A stretch of 64,000 nucleotides of DNA from Sulfuritalea sp. (GTDB lineage: Bacteria > Pseudomonadota > Gammaproteobacteria > Burkholderiales > Rhodocyclaceae): NCBI GenBank assembly GCA_023700805.1, contig JAMPYF010000012.1:38995-102994 (forward strand). The letters run 5' to 3'. Under the pieces are notes generated by a model. It did no database searches. It saw only the letters and a list, made by a program, of their open reading frames with translations, and had not been told where the DNA came from. The position numbers and the translations under genes are program-made. Shown piece by piece: positions 38,416-49,769 of this stretch (its first letter is position 1; each line of letters begins with the position of its first letter).

Positions 38416-38605
38416 ACTACCCTCCCCCCAGCCCCGATCCCACGGCCGGCTCTGCAGAGCCGGCCGGCTGCGGCAGCGCGGAGCAGTGCTCCGCGAAACC
38501 CTGCCTTCGCCCCAAGGCAGGGGATGACGGTGGTTCGCTGCTGCGCAGCTCCGCATGTTGGCTGCGCCGCCCTTGGGACGGCCCGGCGGGCGGCGCTCAT
38601 TTGCC
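38416..38605 (-). repeat. Intergenic GC-rich hairpin element, copy D (expanded)
   Basis: On the minus strand this copy has the CGGGCCGTCCCAAGGGCGG box, a variant hairpin, the GTCATCCCC box, an enlarged second stem region containing GGCCGGCTCTGCAGAGCCGG-like palindromes, and the end GGGGCTGGGGGGAGGG. It lies between nrdR and ribD; its G-rich end acts as a Shine-Dalgarno for ribD. Confidence 0.75.
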
Positions 38606-38613
38606 GCAGCCCA

Positions 38614-39087
38614 TCAGGCCTTGGCCCGGGGCTGCCGCGGCTTCTTGATTTCGCGGATGGCGTCGGAAAACTCGTCGACGTCCTCGAAATTGCGATACAC
38701 GGACGCGAAGCGGATGTAGGCGACCTTGTCGAGTTTCTTCAGCTCGCGCATCACCAACTCGCCGATGCGGTCCGAGGCGACTTCGCGCAGCGCCAGTTGC
38801 ACCAGCTTTTCCTCGATGCGGTCGAGCGCCAGGTCGATGCTTTCGGTGGTGACGGGGCGCTTCCTCATCGCCAGCATCATGCTGGCCTTGAGCTTGTCGC
38901 GATCGTAATCGGTGCGGCTGCCGTTCTTCTTCACCACCTGCGGCAGTTGCAGTTCCACGCGCTCGTAGGTGGTGAAGCGCTTGTCGCAGGACAGGCAGCG
39001 GCGGCGGCGGCGCACCGTGTCGCCGTCCTCGTTCTCGCGGGTGTCCACCACCTGCGTGTTCGGCTCAGCGCAATAGGGACACTTCAT
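38614..39087 (-). CDS. nrdR: Transcriptional repressor NrdR
   Basis: The 157-residue regulator has an N-terminal zinc ribbon (CPYC and CLSC) with [18 protein letters not shown] between, then an ATP-cone domain. It represses ribonucleotide reductase genes according to ATP/dATP. The ATG at 39087 gives [15 protein letters not shown] as in the family. It follows glyA by 26 bases, an arrangement seen in many proteobacteria (glyA-nrdR-ribD). Confidence 0.96.
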   Translation of the reverse strand: MKCPYCAEPNTQVVDTRENEDGDTVRRRRRCLSCDKRFTTYERVELQLPQVVKKNGSRTDYDRDKLKASMMLAMRKRPVTTESIDLALDRIEEKLVQLALREVASDRIGELVMRELKKLDKVAYIRFASVYRNFEDVDEFSDAIREIKKPRQPRAKA

Positions 39088-39113
39088 GGCCTGGCCCGCC
39101 GCCGGTGATCGGG

Positions 39114-40358
<1,245 letters not shown>

Positions 40359-40428
40359 GGCGGGATCCGGGGAGGGGTGGGAAGGCGCGGATTTTAGCAC
40401 CCGTGCCCGATGCCCCGCCAGTTGCAAC

Positions 40429-41079
40429 CTAGCCCGTGAGCTCGTCAAGCGCCCGGGTCAAATGACTGCAGTCGGCCCACGCCAGCAGGCGCCAGCCATG
40501 GTCGTCGCGTTCCAGCCAGTTGAAGGCGGCATTCGCCACCGGGAAATCGCGCGGCGCGTCGAGCGCCCGGCCGGTGGCGGCGCGATAGGCGACATCCAGC
40601 ACGCCGCCGTGGGTGAAGGCCAGCACGCTCTGTCCGGCGTGGCGCGCGGCGAGCGCATCGAGCCCGCTCATCACGCGTGCCGCAAAATCCACCAGGGATT
40701 CGCCGGTCTCGTAATCATGGTCCGGCGTCCGCGCCAGATGATGACGATGCACCTCCGGATGCCGCAGACTGGCTTCGTGCAAGGTGGCGCCCTGCAGCAC
40801 GCCGAAATGCCGTTCGCGCAGAGTTGGCGCTGGCGCCACGGCGAGGCCCAGCCCCGCTGCGGCGATCTGCGCCGTGCGCCAGGCGCGCAGCAAGTCGCTG
40901 CTGTAGATCGCGGCGAAATCCTGCTGCGCCAGCCGCGGCCGCAAGGCCCGGGCCTGGGCTTCGCCGCTCGCATTGAGATCGATGTCGATCTGCCCCTGGA
41001 TCCGTCGCTCGCCATTCCAGTCGGTCTCGCCGTGACGAACGAGGCAGAATCGGGTAGGCGGTGCACTTGAACTTGGCAT
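40429..41079 (-). CDS. Histidine phosphatase family protein
   Basis: The 216-residue enzyme has the RHG motif ([19 protein letters not shown]), [27 protein letters not shown] and a second catalytic His in [10 protein letters not shown]. It is a phosphoglycerate-mutase-like phosphatase (GpmB/CobC/PhoE type); the substrate cannot be read from sequence. It contains an exact copy of the dispersed 22-base motif read as AVAPAPT. It is upstream of glyA on the same strand. Confidence 0.88.
   Translation of the reverse strand: MPSSSAPPTRFCLVRHGETDWNGERRIQGQIDIDLNASGEAQARALRPRLAQQDFAAIYSSDLLRAWRTAQIAAAGLGLAVAPAPTLRERHFGVLQGATLHEASLRHPEVHRHHLARTPDHDYETGESLVDFAARVMSGLDALAARHAGQSVLAFTHGGVLDVAYRAATGRALDAPRDFPVANAAFNWLERDDHGWRLLAWADCSHLTRALDELTG
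40822..40843 (-). repeat. Dispersed 22-base motif, copy 7 (exact)
   Basis: CGCCGT-GGCGC-CAGCGCCAACT lies inside the histidine phosphatase gene and is read there as AVAPAPT. Confidence 0.9.
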
Positions 41080-41212
41080 GAGCGGTATTCTAACGTTCCG
41101 CCCGGGGCGGAATCATCCTCGACATAGCCGCAAGAGCAGGGGACCGGTTTCTGCTTATAGTGTCGCGAAAACATCGCCCGCCCTGCCAGGGGAAGCGGAC
41201 CGGAGGAAAGGA

Positions 41213-42658
<1,446 letters not shown>

Positions 42659-42683
42659 CAGCAGCGCCGTTTCGAGCGGCGGG

Positions 42684-42710
42684 TGTCCGCCGTGCCGTAC
42701 CGACTGTCCG
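42684..42710 (+). promoter_or_regulatory. Possible activator-binding half sites upstream of the sigma-54 promoter
   Basis: TGTCCG occurs at 42684-42689 and again at 42705-42710, 21 bases apart (two helical turns), about 75-100 bases upstream of the sigma-54 promoter. That is the usual distance for an enhancer-type activator. The assignment is tentative. Confidence 0.3.
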
Positions 42711-42785
42711 GCCCGGCGAACACTTGCTCATCCCGGCCGCCGCCGGCCGGTCTCGCCAACTCGTTTTCCCCTGTATTTATGGGCA

Positions 42786-42800
42786 TGGCCCACTCCTTGC
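42786..42800 (+). promoter_or_regulatory. Sigma-54 promoter of the CoA-transferase gene
   Basis: TGGCCCACTCCTTGC has the invariant GG-N10-GC spacing of -24/-12 promoters and closely follows the TGGCAC-N5-TTGC consensus. It lies 92 bases before the start codon of the CoA-transferase and directly downstream of a sigma-54 activator gene. Confidence 0.8.
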
Positions 42801-42892
42801 GTTAGCTCGCGGGCCCCGACCATTCCGATCGATGCCCGGGGCGAATACCGCGGCAACTCTCCGCGCCGGCTTTTCGACCCGAGGAAAATGTC

Positions 42893-44917
42893 TTGGCCCA
42901 GCATCCGCTCATTGCCTCCCTGCGCGCCGCCGATACCGGCAAGATCGTCACCGCGCGCCAAGCCGTGCGCCTGATCCGCGACGGCGACACCGTCGCCACC
43001 AGCGGCTTCGTCGGCATCGGCTTCGCCGAAAACATCGCCGTCGCGCTCGAAGCGCTGTTTCTCGAAGAAGAGGAAGCCGACATCGATGGTCACGGCCGGC
43101 CCCGCAACCTGACGCTGGTGTATGCCGCCGGACAAGGCGACGGACTGGCGCGCGGCCTGAATCATCTCGGCCACGACGGCCTCGTCAAGCGCGTGATAGG
43201 CGGCCATTGGGGTCTGGTGCCCAAGCTGCAGCAACTCGCGGTGGCCAACCGCATCGAAGCCTGGAACCTGCCCCAGGGCGTGATCTGCCACTTGTTCCGC
43301 GACATTGCCGCCGGCAAGCCCGGCACGCTGACCCGCGTCGGGCTCGATACCTTCGTCGATCCGCGCCACGGCGGCGGCAAGCTCAACGCGATGACCGTCG
43401 CCTGCGGCACGGAACTGGTACGCGTGATGGAAATCGACGGCGAGGAATACCTGTTCTACAAGGCCTTCCCGATCAATGTCGGCATCATCCGCGGCACCAC
43501 GGCAGATTCCGCGGGCAACATCACCATGGAAAAGGAGGCATTGACGCTGGAGGCGCAGGCCATCGCGATGGCCGCGCACAACTCGGGCGGCATCGTCATC
43601 GCCCAGGTCGAGCGCATCGCCGCAAGAAATACCCTGAACCCGCGGCAGGTGAAGATCCCCGGCGTGCTGGTGGATTGCGTGGTGGTCGCGGAAAAGCCCG
43701 AGTATCACATGCAAACCTTCATCGAGGCCTACAGCCCGGCATTTTCAGGAGAAATCCGCGTGCCGATGGCGCCCTCGTTCGGCAGCGACGCGCCGCTGGC
43801 GATGGACGAGCGCAAGATCATTGCCCGGCGCGCAGCCATGGAACTGGCGGCCAACAGCGTGGTGAATCTCGGCATCGGCATGCCGGAGGGAATCGCCTCG
43901 GTCGCCGCGGAAGAAAAGATCATCGACCTCATCACGCTCACCGCGGAGCCCGGAGTGATCGGCGGCATACCCGCAGGCGGCCTCAACTTCGGCGCAGCAA
44001 CCAACACCGACGCGATCCTGGATCAGCCCAGCCAGTTCGATTTCTACGATGGCGGCGGGCTCGATATCGCCTTTCTCGGACTGGCCCAGGCCGATCGCGA
44101 AGGCAACCTCAATGTGTCGAAATTCGGCCCCAAGCTGGCCGGCGCCGGCGGCTTCATCAACATCAGCCAGAACGCCAGGAAAGTGGTGTTCGTCGGCACC
44201 TTCACGGCCGGCAAGCTGCAAATTGCCCTGGAGGCGGGCTGCCTGCGGATTCTCGCCGACGGCAAGGCGAGGAAGTTCGTGCAGGAAGTCGAGCAGCGCA
44301 GTTTCAGCGGCCGGGTTGCCGCCCGCAACGGCAAGACCGTGCTCTACATCACGGAGCGCTGCGTTTTCCGCTTGTGCAAGGAGGGCCTGGAACTGATCGA
44401 GGTCGCCCCCGGCGTGGATATCGAGCATGACATCCTGGGACGCATGGAGTTCGCTCCCATCCTGCGTCGCGAACCCTTGCTGATGGATGCGCGCATCTTC
44501 GCACCCCGGCCGATGGGCCTGCGCGCGCAGATGCTGGAGATGCCGATCGCGGAACGCCTGAACTACGACCCCGGGCAGAATATATTCTTTGTCGATTTCG
44601 AAGGGCTTTCAGTGCGCACGCCGGAAGACGTCGACCGCGTGCTGCGGGCTGTGGAAGGCCGCCTGGCGCCGATCGGACACAAGGTGGCGGCGATCGTGAA
44701 TTACGATCGCTTCAGCATTGCACCGGAACTGATCGACGACTATGCGGGAATGGTCAAGGGCCTCATGGACCGCCACTACAGCGAAGTGACGCGCTATGCC
44801 GCGAGCGCCTTCCTGCGTGCCAAGCTCGGTGAATCCTTGGGCAAGCACATGACCGACTCCAACATCTTCGAGACCCGAACCGAGGCCCAGCAACACCTCC
44901 AGGCAAGGGAGCGGTAA
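42893..44917 (+). CDS. Acyl-CoA:acetate/3-ketoacid CoA-transferase (YdiF/Pct-like) with C-terminal extension
   Basis: The 674-residue protein contains both halves of a class I CoA-transferase in one chain. The first has [17 protein letters not shown]; the second (from about residue 305) has [12 protein letters not shown] and [18 protein letters not shown], with the likely catalytic Glu in AEPG. YdiF-type enzymes are about 530 residues long; here about 130 further residues follow from residue 545, including [20 protein letters not shown] and [17 protein letters not shown]. The start is TTG at 42893 with GAGGA 9 bases upstream. The substrate is unknown; short-chain acyl-CoA, propionate or acetoacetate are options. 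Confidence 0.87.
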   Translation: MAQHPLIASLRAADTGKIVTARQAVRLIRDGDTVATSGFVGIGFAENIAVALEALFLEEEEADIDGHGRPRNLTLVYAAGQGDGLARGLNHLGHDGLVKRVIGGHWGLVPKLQQLAVANRIEAWNLPQGVICHLFRDIAAGKPGTLTRVGLDTFVDPRHGGGKLNAMTVACGTELVRVMEIDGEEYLFYKAFPINVGIIRGTTADSAGNITMEKEALTLEAQAIAMAAHNSGGIVIAQVERIAARNTLNPRQVKIPGVLVDCVVVAEKPEYHMQTFIEAYSPAFSGEIRVPMAPSFGSDAPLAMDERKIIARRAAMELAANSVVNLGIGMPEGIASVAAEEKIIDLITLTAEPGVIGGIPAGGLNFGAATNTDAILDQPSQFDFYDGGGLDIAFLGLAQADREGNLNVSKFGPKLAGAGGFINISQNARKVVFVGTFTAGKLQIALEAGCLRILADGKARKFVQEVEQRSFSGRVAARNGKTVLYITERCVFRLCKEGLELIEVAPGVDIEHDILGRMEFAPILRREPLLMDARIFAPRPMGLRAQMLEMPIAERLNYDPGQNIFFVDFEGLSVRTPEDVDRVLRAVEGRLAPIGHKVAAIVNYDRFSIAPELIDDYAGMVKGLMDRHYSEVTRYAASAFLRAKLGESLGKHMTDSNIFETRTEAQQHLQARER

Positions 44918-44993
44918 TCCGATGCAAACCCGCGCTGCCAATCGGAGATCGCTCGCGGCCCGGGGCGCCGCGCGTGGTGCAGCGGCGGATCAT

Positions 44994-45725
44994 TCAGGAC
45001 TTGTGGCGGGCGTCGCTACGCAGCATGCGGCTGAGGTTCTGGCGCACAAAGCCGATGTGGTCGGCCGCGACGTCCCGCGCCTGCTCGGCGTCGCCTTGTT
45101 CGATGGCCCGCCACACCGCGCGATGCTGGTCGAGCAGGTTTTCCTTCGCCGCCGGAACCTGCATCAATTCGCTGAGATTGCGCCGCAGATTGTCGCGCAG
45201 CAGCCGCAGCAGACTGGCGGTCAGGTGGCCGACGATGACGTTGTGCGAGGCTTCGGCAATCGTCTGATGAAATGCCAGATCGGTATCCACCTGGGCATCC
45301 AGATCGGCGCCGGCAAAGGCTTCCTCAAGCTGCGCCAGGCTCAGGCGGACGCGCTCGCGGTCGGCCGCGGTGGCGCGGAGCGCGGCACATTCCGCCGCGC
45401 GACCCTCCAGCATGTGGCGAAACTCGAGCAGATCGTCATGGACGGCCGGATGGTCGCGAAGAATTTCCTCCCACGGATTGGCGAAGCTCGTATCGAGCCG
45501 ATCGGTGACAAAGGTGCCGCCCCCCTGCCGGCTTTCCATCAGACCCCGCGCCACCAGCTTCTGGATGGCTTCCCGCAACGAAGCCCGCGAGACGCCCAGT
45601 TGCGCAGACAATTCACGCTCGGAAGGCAGGCGGTCGCCGGGCTTGAGTCCGCCTTCCAGCATCCGCCGTTCAATCTCGCGCGCAACCACATCGGCGAGTC
45701 GCGGCGCTATCATTCTTCCGTCCAT
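44994..45725 (-). CDS. GntR-family regulator, FCD subgroup (LldR/PdhR-like)
   Basis: The 243-residue protein has a winged-helix domain (LKPGDRLPSERELSAQLGVSRASLREAIQKL) and an all-helical FCD ligand domain with the metal-binding pattern FHQTIAEASHN and QHRAVW. FCD regulators of this group sense small carboxylates such as lactate or pyruvate. It is divergent from the TRAP operon. Two identical TTGGTCTGACCAA operators lie in between, one inside its own promoter, so it probably represses both. The start is ATG at 45725, or ATG at 45713, which has the better ribosome binding site (GGAAGA). Confidence 0.9.
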   Translation of the reverse strand: MDGRMIAPRLADVVAREIERRMLEGGLKPGDRLPSERELSAQLGVSRASLREAIQKLVARGLMESRQGGGTFVTDRLDTSFANPWEEILRDHPAVHDDLLEFRHMLEGRAAECAALRATAADRERVRLSLAQLEEAFAGADLDAQVDTDLAFHQTIAEASHNVIVGHLTASLLRLLRDNLRRNLSELMQVPAAKENLLDQHRAVWRAIEQGDAEQARDVAADHIGFVRQNLSRMLRSDARHKS

Positions 45726-45731
45726 TTTTCC

Positions 45732-45761
45732 AATATAACATTGGTCTGACCAAGATATCAA
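45732..45761 (-). promoter_or_regulatory. Promoter of the GntR-family regulator
   Basis: On the minus strand TTGATA (45756-45761) and TATATT (45732-45737) are 18 bases apart and enclose operator 1. The predicted start point falls almost on the ATG at 45725, so the first ATG would give a nearly leaderless message. Confidence 0.55.
45741..45753. promoter_or_regulatory. Operator 1, TTGGTCTGACCAA
   Basis: This perfect palindrome (TTGGT-CTG-ACCAA) matches the TTGGT-N3-ACCAA pattern known for PdhR/LldR-type FCD regulators. It lies within the spacer of the regulator's promoter, which suggests autorepression. Confidence 0.85.
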
Positions 45762-45798
45762 CTAGAGCATATTGACCCGGAAGTCTCCGTGACTTCCC

Positions 45799-45827
45799 TT
45801 GACAAGGCCGATTGCGGCCGTTAACAT
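45799..45827 (+). promoter_or_regulatory. Promoter of the TRAP transporter operon
   Basis: TTGACA (45799-45804) and TAACAT (45822-45827) are separated by exactly 17 bases. The predicted start point near 45834 is immediately followed by operator 2. Confidence 0.7.
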
Positions 45828-45836
45828 TAAAAAACT

Positions 45837-45849
45837 TTGGTCTGACCAA
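45837..45849. promoter_or_regulatory. Operator 2, TTGGTCTGACCAA
   Basis: This is identical to operator 1 and centred 96 bases from it. It lies just after the predicted transcription start of the TRAP operon, a position where a bound repressor would block the promoter. Confidence 0.85.
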
Positions 45850-45940
45850 TGATCCATTGATGGCAGTTTACCAATTGAATGCAGCGTCCAGACGCCTTGG
45901 CCACCCGCTGCAATAACCGTCTGAAATCAAGGAGAAGTTC

Positions 45941-46048
45941 TTGAATCAACGATTGTTCAAAGCTCAGGCTAATATAGTTCCGGCCATCAATAAAGAAACA
46001 CTGCGCGCACGGCGCGACAGATGTGCAACTCGGGAGATCCGTGCATGA
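45941..46048 (+). CDS. Possible 35-residue leader peptide coupled to dctQ
   Basis: A TTG at 45941 follows AAGGAG (45929-45934) with a 6-base gap, the best ribosome binding site in this leader. The frame runs 35 codons and stops at TGA 46046-46048, overlapping the dctQ ATG in the ATGA arrangement used by other operons here. The predicted peptide is basic and not hydrophobic (C-terminal part ETLRARRDRCATREIRA). It matches nothing I know. It may serve only to bring ribosomes to dctQ. Confidence 0.4.
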   Translation: MNQRLFKAQANIVPAINKETLRARRDRCATREIRA

Positions 46049-46704
46049 ATGCCTTGCTCAAGCTGTCGCAACTGGTTGACGGCCTCAATGAACGCATCGG
46101 CCGCAATCTGATGTGGCTGGTGCTTTTCGCGGTGGTTATTTCCGCCGTCAACGCCGTGGTGCGCAAGGCCTTCGACATGAGTTCGAACGCCTTCCTCGAA
46201 ATCCAGTGGTATTTGTTCGCCGCCGTGGTCCTGCTCGGCTCGGCCTACACCATGCTGCGCCAGGGTCACGTCAAGATCGACGTCATCATCGGCCACTTCT
46301 CCAAACGCACCCAGATCATTGTCGAATGCGTCGGCATCGTCTTCTTCCTGCTGCCCTTTGTCTATAAGGTCAATGAGCTGGTCTGGCCGCTGGTCATCCA
46401 GGCCTACAACAGCGGCGAGATGTCGCAGAATGCCGGCGGCCTGATCCGCTGGCCGGTCTACGCCCTGGTCCCGGCCGGCTTCATATTGCTCGGCCTGCAG
46501 GGGCTGTCGGAACTGATCAAGCGCATCGCCTTCCTGATCGGAGCGGCGGCCGACCCCACCCAACCGGTGCAAACCAAGACGGCCGAAGAGGAACTGGCCG
46601 AGGAAATCCTCAAACATCAAGTCGCCCCCGAAGTGATCGGGCGTGTCGAGGACGCAATCGACATGGTGGCCGATCAGAACAGAAACGACGGGAGCAAGAA
46701 ATGA
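46045..46704 (+). CDS. TRAP transporter small membrane subunit (DctQ type)
   Basis: The 219-residue protein has four membrane segments (LMWLVLFAVVISAVNAVV, WYLFAAVVLLGSAYTML, IIVECVGIVFFLLPFVY and VYALVPAGFILLGLQGL) and the conserved EIQWYLFA and GHVKIDVI motifs of DctQ proteins. A charged C-terminal tail of about 50 residues is longer than usual. The ATG at 46045 is chosen for its CGGGAGA ribosome binding site; an ATG at 46021 is also in frame. It overlaps dctM by four bases. Confidence 0.92.
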   Translation: MNALLKLSQLVDGLNERIGRNLMWLVLFAVVISAVNAVVRKAFDMSSNAFLEIQWYLFAAVVLLGSAYTMLRQGHVKIDVIIGHFSKRTQIIVECVGIVFFLLPFVYKVNELVWPLVIQAYNSGEMSQNAGGLIRWPVYALVPAGFILLGLQGLSELIKRIAFLIGAAADPTQPVQTKTAEEELAEEILKHQVAPEVIGRVEDAIDMVADQNRNDGSKK

Positions 46705-48431
46705 TCGAAATTCTCCAGCACAACATGGCGCCGATCATGTTCGGCGGCCTGATCATTTTCCTGCTGATGGGCTACTCGGTGGCCTTCTCGCTGGCGGCCT
46801 GCGGCCTGTTCTTCGGCTGGCTCGGCGTCGAACTCGGCCTGCTGCCGCATTCGCTGCTGCAGGCGCTGCCGCTGCGCATATTCGGCATCCTGCAGAACGA
46901 CACGCTGCTGGCGATTCCCTTCTTCACCTTCATGGGCCTGATCCTCGAACGCTCGGGCATGGCCGAGGACCTGCTCGACACCATCGGCCAGTTGTTCGGG
47001 CCGATCCGCGGCGGCCTGGCTTATGCGGTGATCTTCGTCGGCGCCATGCTCGCCGCGACCACCGGCGTGGTGGCCGCCTCGGTGATTTCGATGGGCCTGA
47101 TCTCGCTGCCGATCATGCTGCGCTACGGCTACGACCGGCGCATCGCTTCGGGCGTGATCGCCGCCTCGGGCACGCTGGCGCAGATCATCCCGCCCTCGCT
47201 GGTGCTGATCGTGATCGCCGACCAGCTCGGCCGCAGCGTCGGCGACCTGTACGCCGGCGCCTTCATTCCCGGTTTCGTCCTGACCGGCCTCTATGTCGGC
47301 TTCGTGTTCATGGTCAGCATGTTCAAGCCGGCCTATGTCCCGGCCCTGCCGCTCGAAGCGCGCACCATCCGCGAGGACAACGGCAGCGCCGGCCTGCCCT
47401 CGGTGCTGGGGCTGGTCATCGTTTCCACCGCCGCCGCGATCGCCTACGCCAAGACGCGGCCGGCAGAAACCCCGACCGACGAACTGATCGTGGTCGCCAT
47501 GTGCGTCGGCGTCGGCGTCGCCTTTGCGCTGGCCGTGCTCAACCGCGTGACCAAGATGGGCCTGCTCTCGCGCATGGCCGAGCGCGTGACCTTCGTCCTG
47601 ATCCCGCCGCTGGCGCTGATCTTCCTCGTGCTCGGCACCATCTTCCTCGGCATCGCGACGCCGACCGAAGGCGGCGCCATGGGTGCGATGGGCGCGCTGA
47701 TCATGGCCATGTCGCGCCGCCGCCTGAGCCTCGCCCTGATGAAGCAGGCGATGGACGCGACCATGAAGCTGTCCTGCTTCGTCGTCTTCATCCTGCTCGG
47801 CGCCACGGTGTTCAGCCTGACCTTCCAGGCCGTCGATGGCTCGATCTGGGTCGAGCACCTGCTGACCGGCCTGCCCGGCGGCCAGATCGGCTTCCTGATC
47901 GTGGTGAACCTCCTGGTCTTTTTCCTGGCCTTCTTCCTCGACTTCTTCGAACTGGCCTTCATTGTCATTCCCCTGCTGGGGCCGGTGGCGGAGAAGCTGG
48001 GCATCGACCTGGTCTGGTTCGGCGTGCTGATGGCGGTGAACATGCAGACATCGTTCATGCATCCGCCCTTCGGCTTCGCGCTGTTCTACCTGCGCAGCGT
48101 GGCGCCGCACAGCGAGTACATCGACCGCCTGACCAAGAAGACCATTCCGCCCGTCACCACCACCCAGATCTACTGGGGCGCTGTGCCCTTCGTCATCATC
48201 CAGGTGATCATGGTCGGCATCATCATCGCCTTCCCGCAGCTGGTCACCGGCAGTGTCGAAGCGCCGAAAACCGACGTACAGAATATCCAGCTCGAGGCGC
48301 CGCCGGCAATCGAACAGGAGGCTCCCGCCGACGGCAAGGAAGAGACCGAGGAGGCCAAGGCCGAGCGCGAGAAGGAAGAGGAAGACGATCCCGCCAAGGC
48401 CTTGCAGCAGTCGATCGACAAGGGCAAGTAA
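46701..48431 (+). CDS. TRAP transporter large membrane subunit (DctM type)
   Basis: The 576-residue protein has about 12 or more membrane segments and the DctM motifs PFFTFMGLILERSGMAEDLL, AATTGVVAASVISMGLISLPIML and IATPTEGGAMGAMGAL. It forms the sodium-coupled permease with the DctQ subunit. It is longer than typical DctM (about 430 residues) because of an extended central section and a highly acidic C-terminal tail of about 45 residues. Long DctM forms occur with 2-oxoacid-type TRAP systems. Confidence 0.93.
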   Translation: MIEILQHNMAPIMFGGLIIFLLMGYSVAFSLAACGLFFGWLGVELGLLPHSLLQALPLRIFGILQNDTLLAIPFFTFMGLILERSGMAEDLLDTIGQLFGPIRGGLAYAVIFVGAMLAATTGVVAASVISMGLISLPIMLRYGYDRRIASGVIAASGTLAQIIPPSLVLIVIADQLGRSVGDLYAGAFIPGFVLTGLYVGFVFMVSMFKPAYVPALPLEARTIREDNGSAGLPSVLGLVIVSTAAAIAYAKTRPAETPTDELIVVAMCVGVGVAFALAVLNRVTKMGLLSRMAERVTFVLIPPLALIFLVLGTIFLGIATPTEGGAMGAMGALIMAMSRRRLSLALMKQAMDATMKLSCFVVFILLGATVFSLTFQAVDGSIWVEHLLTGLPGGQIGFLIVVNLLVFFLAFFLDFFELAFIVIPLLGPVAEKLGIDLVWFGVLMAVNMQTSFMHPPFGFALFYLRSVAPHSEYIDRLTKKTIPPVTTTQIYWGAVPFVIIQVIMVGIIIAFPQLVTGSVEAPKTDVQNIQLEAPPAIEQEAPADGKEETEEAKAEREKEEEDDPAKALQQSIDKGK

Positions 48432-48513
48432 GAAAAAAGTTGTGGTGTAGTATCCGGCGACATGCCAGTCCGGCGCCGCCGTTTTGGTGAAACAACAACG
48501 AGGAGATTCATAC

Positions 48514-49632
48514 ATGGAACGTCGTAAATTTCTGCAAAACGCCGGTATTGCCGGCATCCTGGCTGCCGGTGTCGCGCCGGCAGTTCATGCGCAAGGCGCC
48601 CCCACCATCCGCTGGCGCCTGGCGTCGAGCTTCCCCAAGGCGCTCGACACGATTTTCGGCGCTGCGGAAGTCTTTTCGAAGACCGTCTCCGAGGCCACCG
48701 GCGGCAAGTTCACGATTTCGATTCATGCCGGCGGCGAACTGATGCCCGCCTTCGGCGTGGTGGATGGCGTGCAGCAGGGCACCGTCGAGTGCGCGCACAC
48801 CGCTCCGTACTACTTCTTCGGCAAGGACGACACCTTCGCCATCGACTGCGCGATTCCCTTCGGCCTCAACAGCCGGCAGATGACGGCCTGGATGTACGAA
48901 GGCAACGGCCTCAAGCTGCTGCGCGAGTTCTACAAGAACTACAATATCGTGAATTTCCCGATGGGCAACACCGGCGCCCAGATGGGCGGCTGGTACCGCA
49001 AGGAGATCAAGACCCTGGCCGACATCAAGGGCCTCAAGATGCGCATCGGCGGCTTCGGCGGCAAGGTTCTGTCGGCCATCGGCGGCGTGCCGCAGAACAT
49101 CCCCGGCGGCGAAATCTATCAGGCGCTGGAAAAGGGCACCATCGACGCCACCGAGTGGGTCGGCCCCTACGACGACGAGAAACTCGGCTTCGTCAAGGTC
49201 GCCAAGCACTACTACTACCCGGGTTGGTGGGAAGGCGGTCCGCAGCTCTCGCTCTACGTCAACCAGAAGGCCTACGACTCGCTGCCGGCCGATTACAAGG
49301 CGATCCTCGCCGCCGCCGCCTCGCACGCCCACGTCGACATGCAGGCCAAGTATGACGCGAAAAACCCGGCGGCGTTGAAGCGCCTGGTGTCTTCCGGCGC
49401 CAAGCTGCACCAGTTCGACAAGAGCATCATGAACGCCGCCTATCAGGCAGCGATGGCGCTCTACGACGATCTGTCGGCCAAGAACCCGGCCTGGAAGAAG
49501 GTCTACAGCGACTACGCCGCCTTCCGCGACGAGCAGCACCTCTGGTTCCGTTTCACCGAAGCCGGTTTCGACAACTTCATGCAAAGCGGTCGCTTCGCTT
49601 CCAAGGCCAAGGCAGCGCCGAAGAAGAAGTAA
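48514..49632 (+). CDS. TRAP transporter substrate-binding protein, TakP-like, with Tat signal
   Basis: The 372-residue periplasmic protein begins with a twin-arginine signal (RRKFLQ then AGIAGILAAGVAPAVHA). The mature part strongly resembles TakP, the 2-oxoacid-binding protein of Rhodobacter: SFPKALDTIFGAAEVFSK, MGGWYRKEIKTLADIKGLKMRIGGFGGKVL and IDATEWVGPYDDEKLGFVKVAKHYYYPGWWEGG. A 2-oxoacid, pyruvate or lactate is therefore the likely substrate, in agreement with the LldR/PdhR-like regulator. AGGAGA precedes the ATG at 48514. It lies 82 bases after dctM. Confidence 0.92.
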   Translation: MERRKFLQNAGIAGILAAGVAPAVHAQGAPTIRWRLASSFPKALDTIFGAAEVFSKTVSEATGGKFTISIHAGGELMPAFGVVDGVQQGTVECAHTAPYYFFGKDDTFAIDCAIPFGLNSRQMTAWMYEGNGLKLLREFYKNYNIVNFPMGNTGAQMGGWYRKEIKTLADIKGLKMRIGGFGGKVLSAIGGVPQNIPGGEIYQALEKGTIDATEWVGPYDDEKLGFVKVAKHYYYPGWWEGGPQLSLYVNQKAYDSLPADYKAILAAAASHAHVDMQAKYDAKNPAALKRLVSSGAKLHQFDKSIMNAAYQAAMALYDDLSAKNPAWKKVYSDYAAFRDEQHLWFRFTEAGFDNFMQSGRFASKAKAAPKKK

Positions 49633-49676
49633 GGCAGAGCCAATCCGGTCATCGAGTACCGGGACCCGATAACCGA

Positions 49677-49703
49677 CCCCGCTTCATGCGGGGTTTGTTT
49701 TTA
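49677..49703 (+). terminator. Rho-independent terminator of the TRAP operon
   Basis: CCCCGC (49677-49682), a 5-base loop and GCGGGG (49688-49693) are followed by TTTGTTTTTA, 45 bases after the dctP stop. Confidence 0.85.
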
Positions 49704-49769
49704 TGTCCGCACGGGAAGTGCGGACGGTATCCCCTGGCGGGATTGCCGGCGCGCGGAGCGCGACGCTCG

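Larger units (their letters stand above)
45726..46044. other. 319-base divergent control region between the regulator and dctQ
   Basis: This region holds two opposed promoters, two identical operators and a leader of about 210 bases for the TRAP message with a possible short translated frame. No other gene is seen here. Confidence 0.75.

Noticed and set aside
42888..42974. ATG at 42888 as start of a gene (MSWPSIRSL)
   Set aside because: It opens a different frame without family likeness; the TTG at 42893 starts the CoA-transferase.
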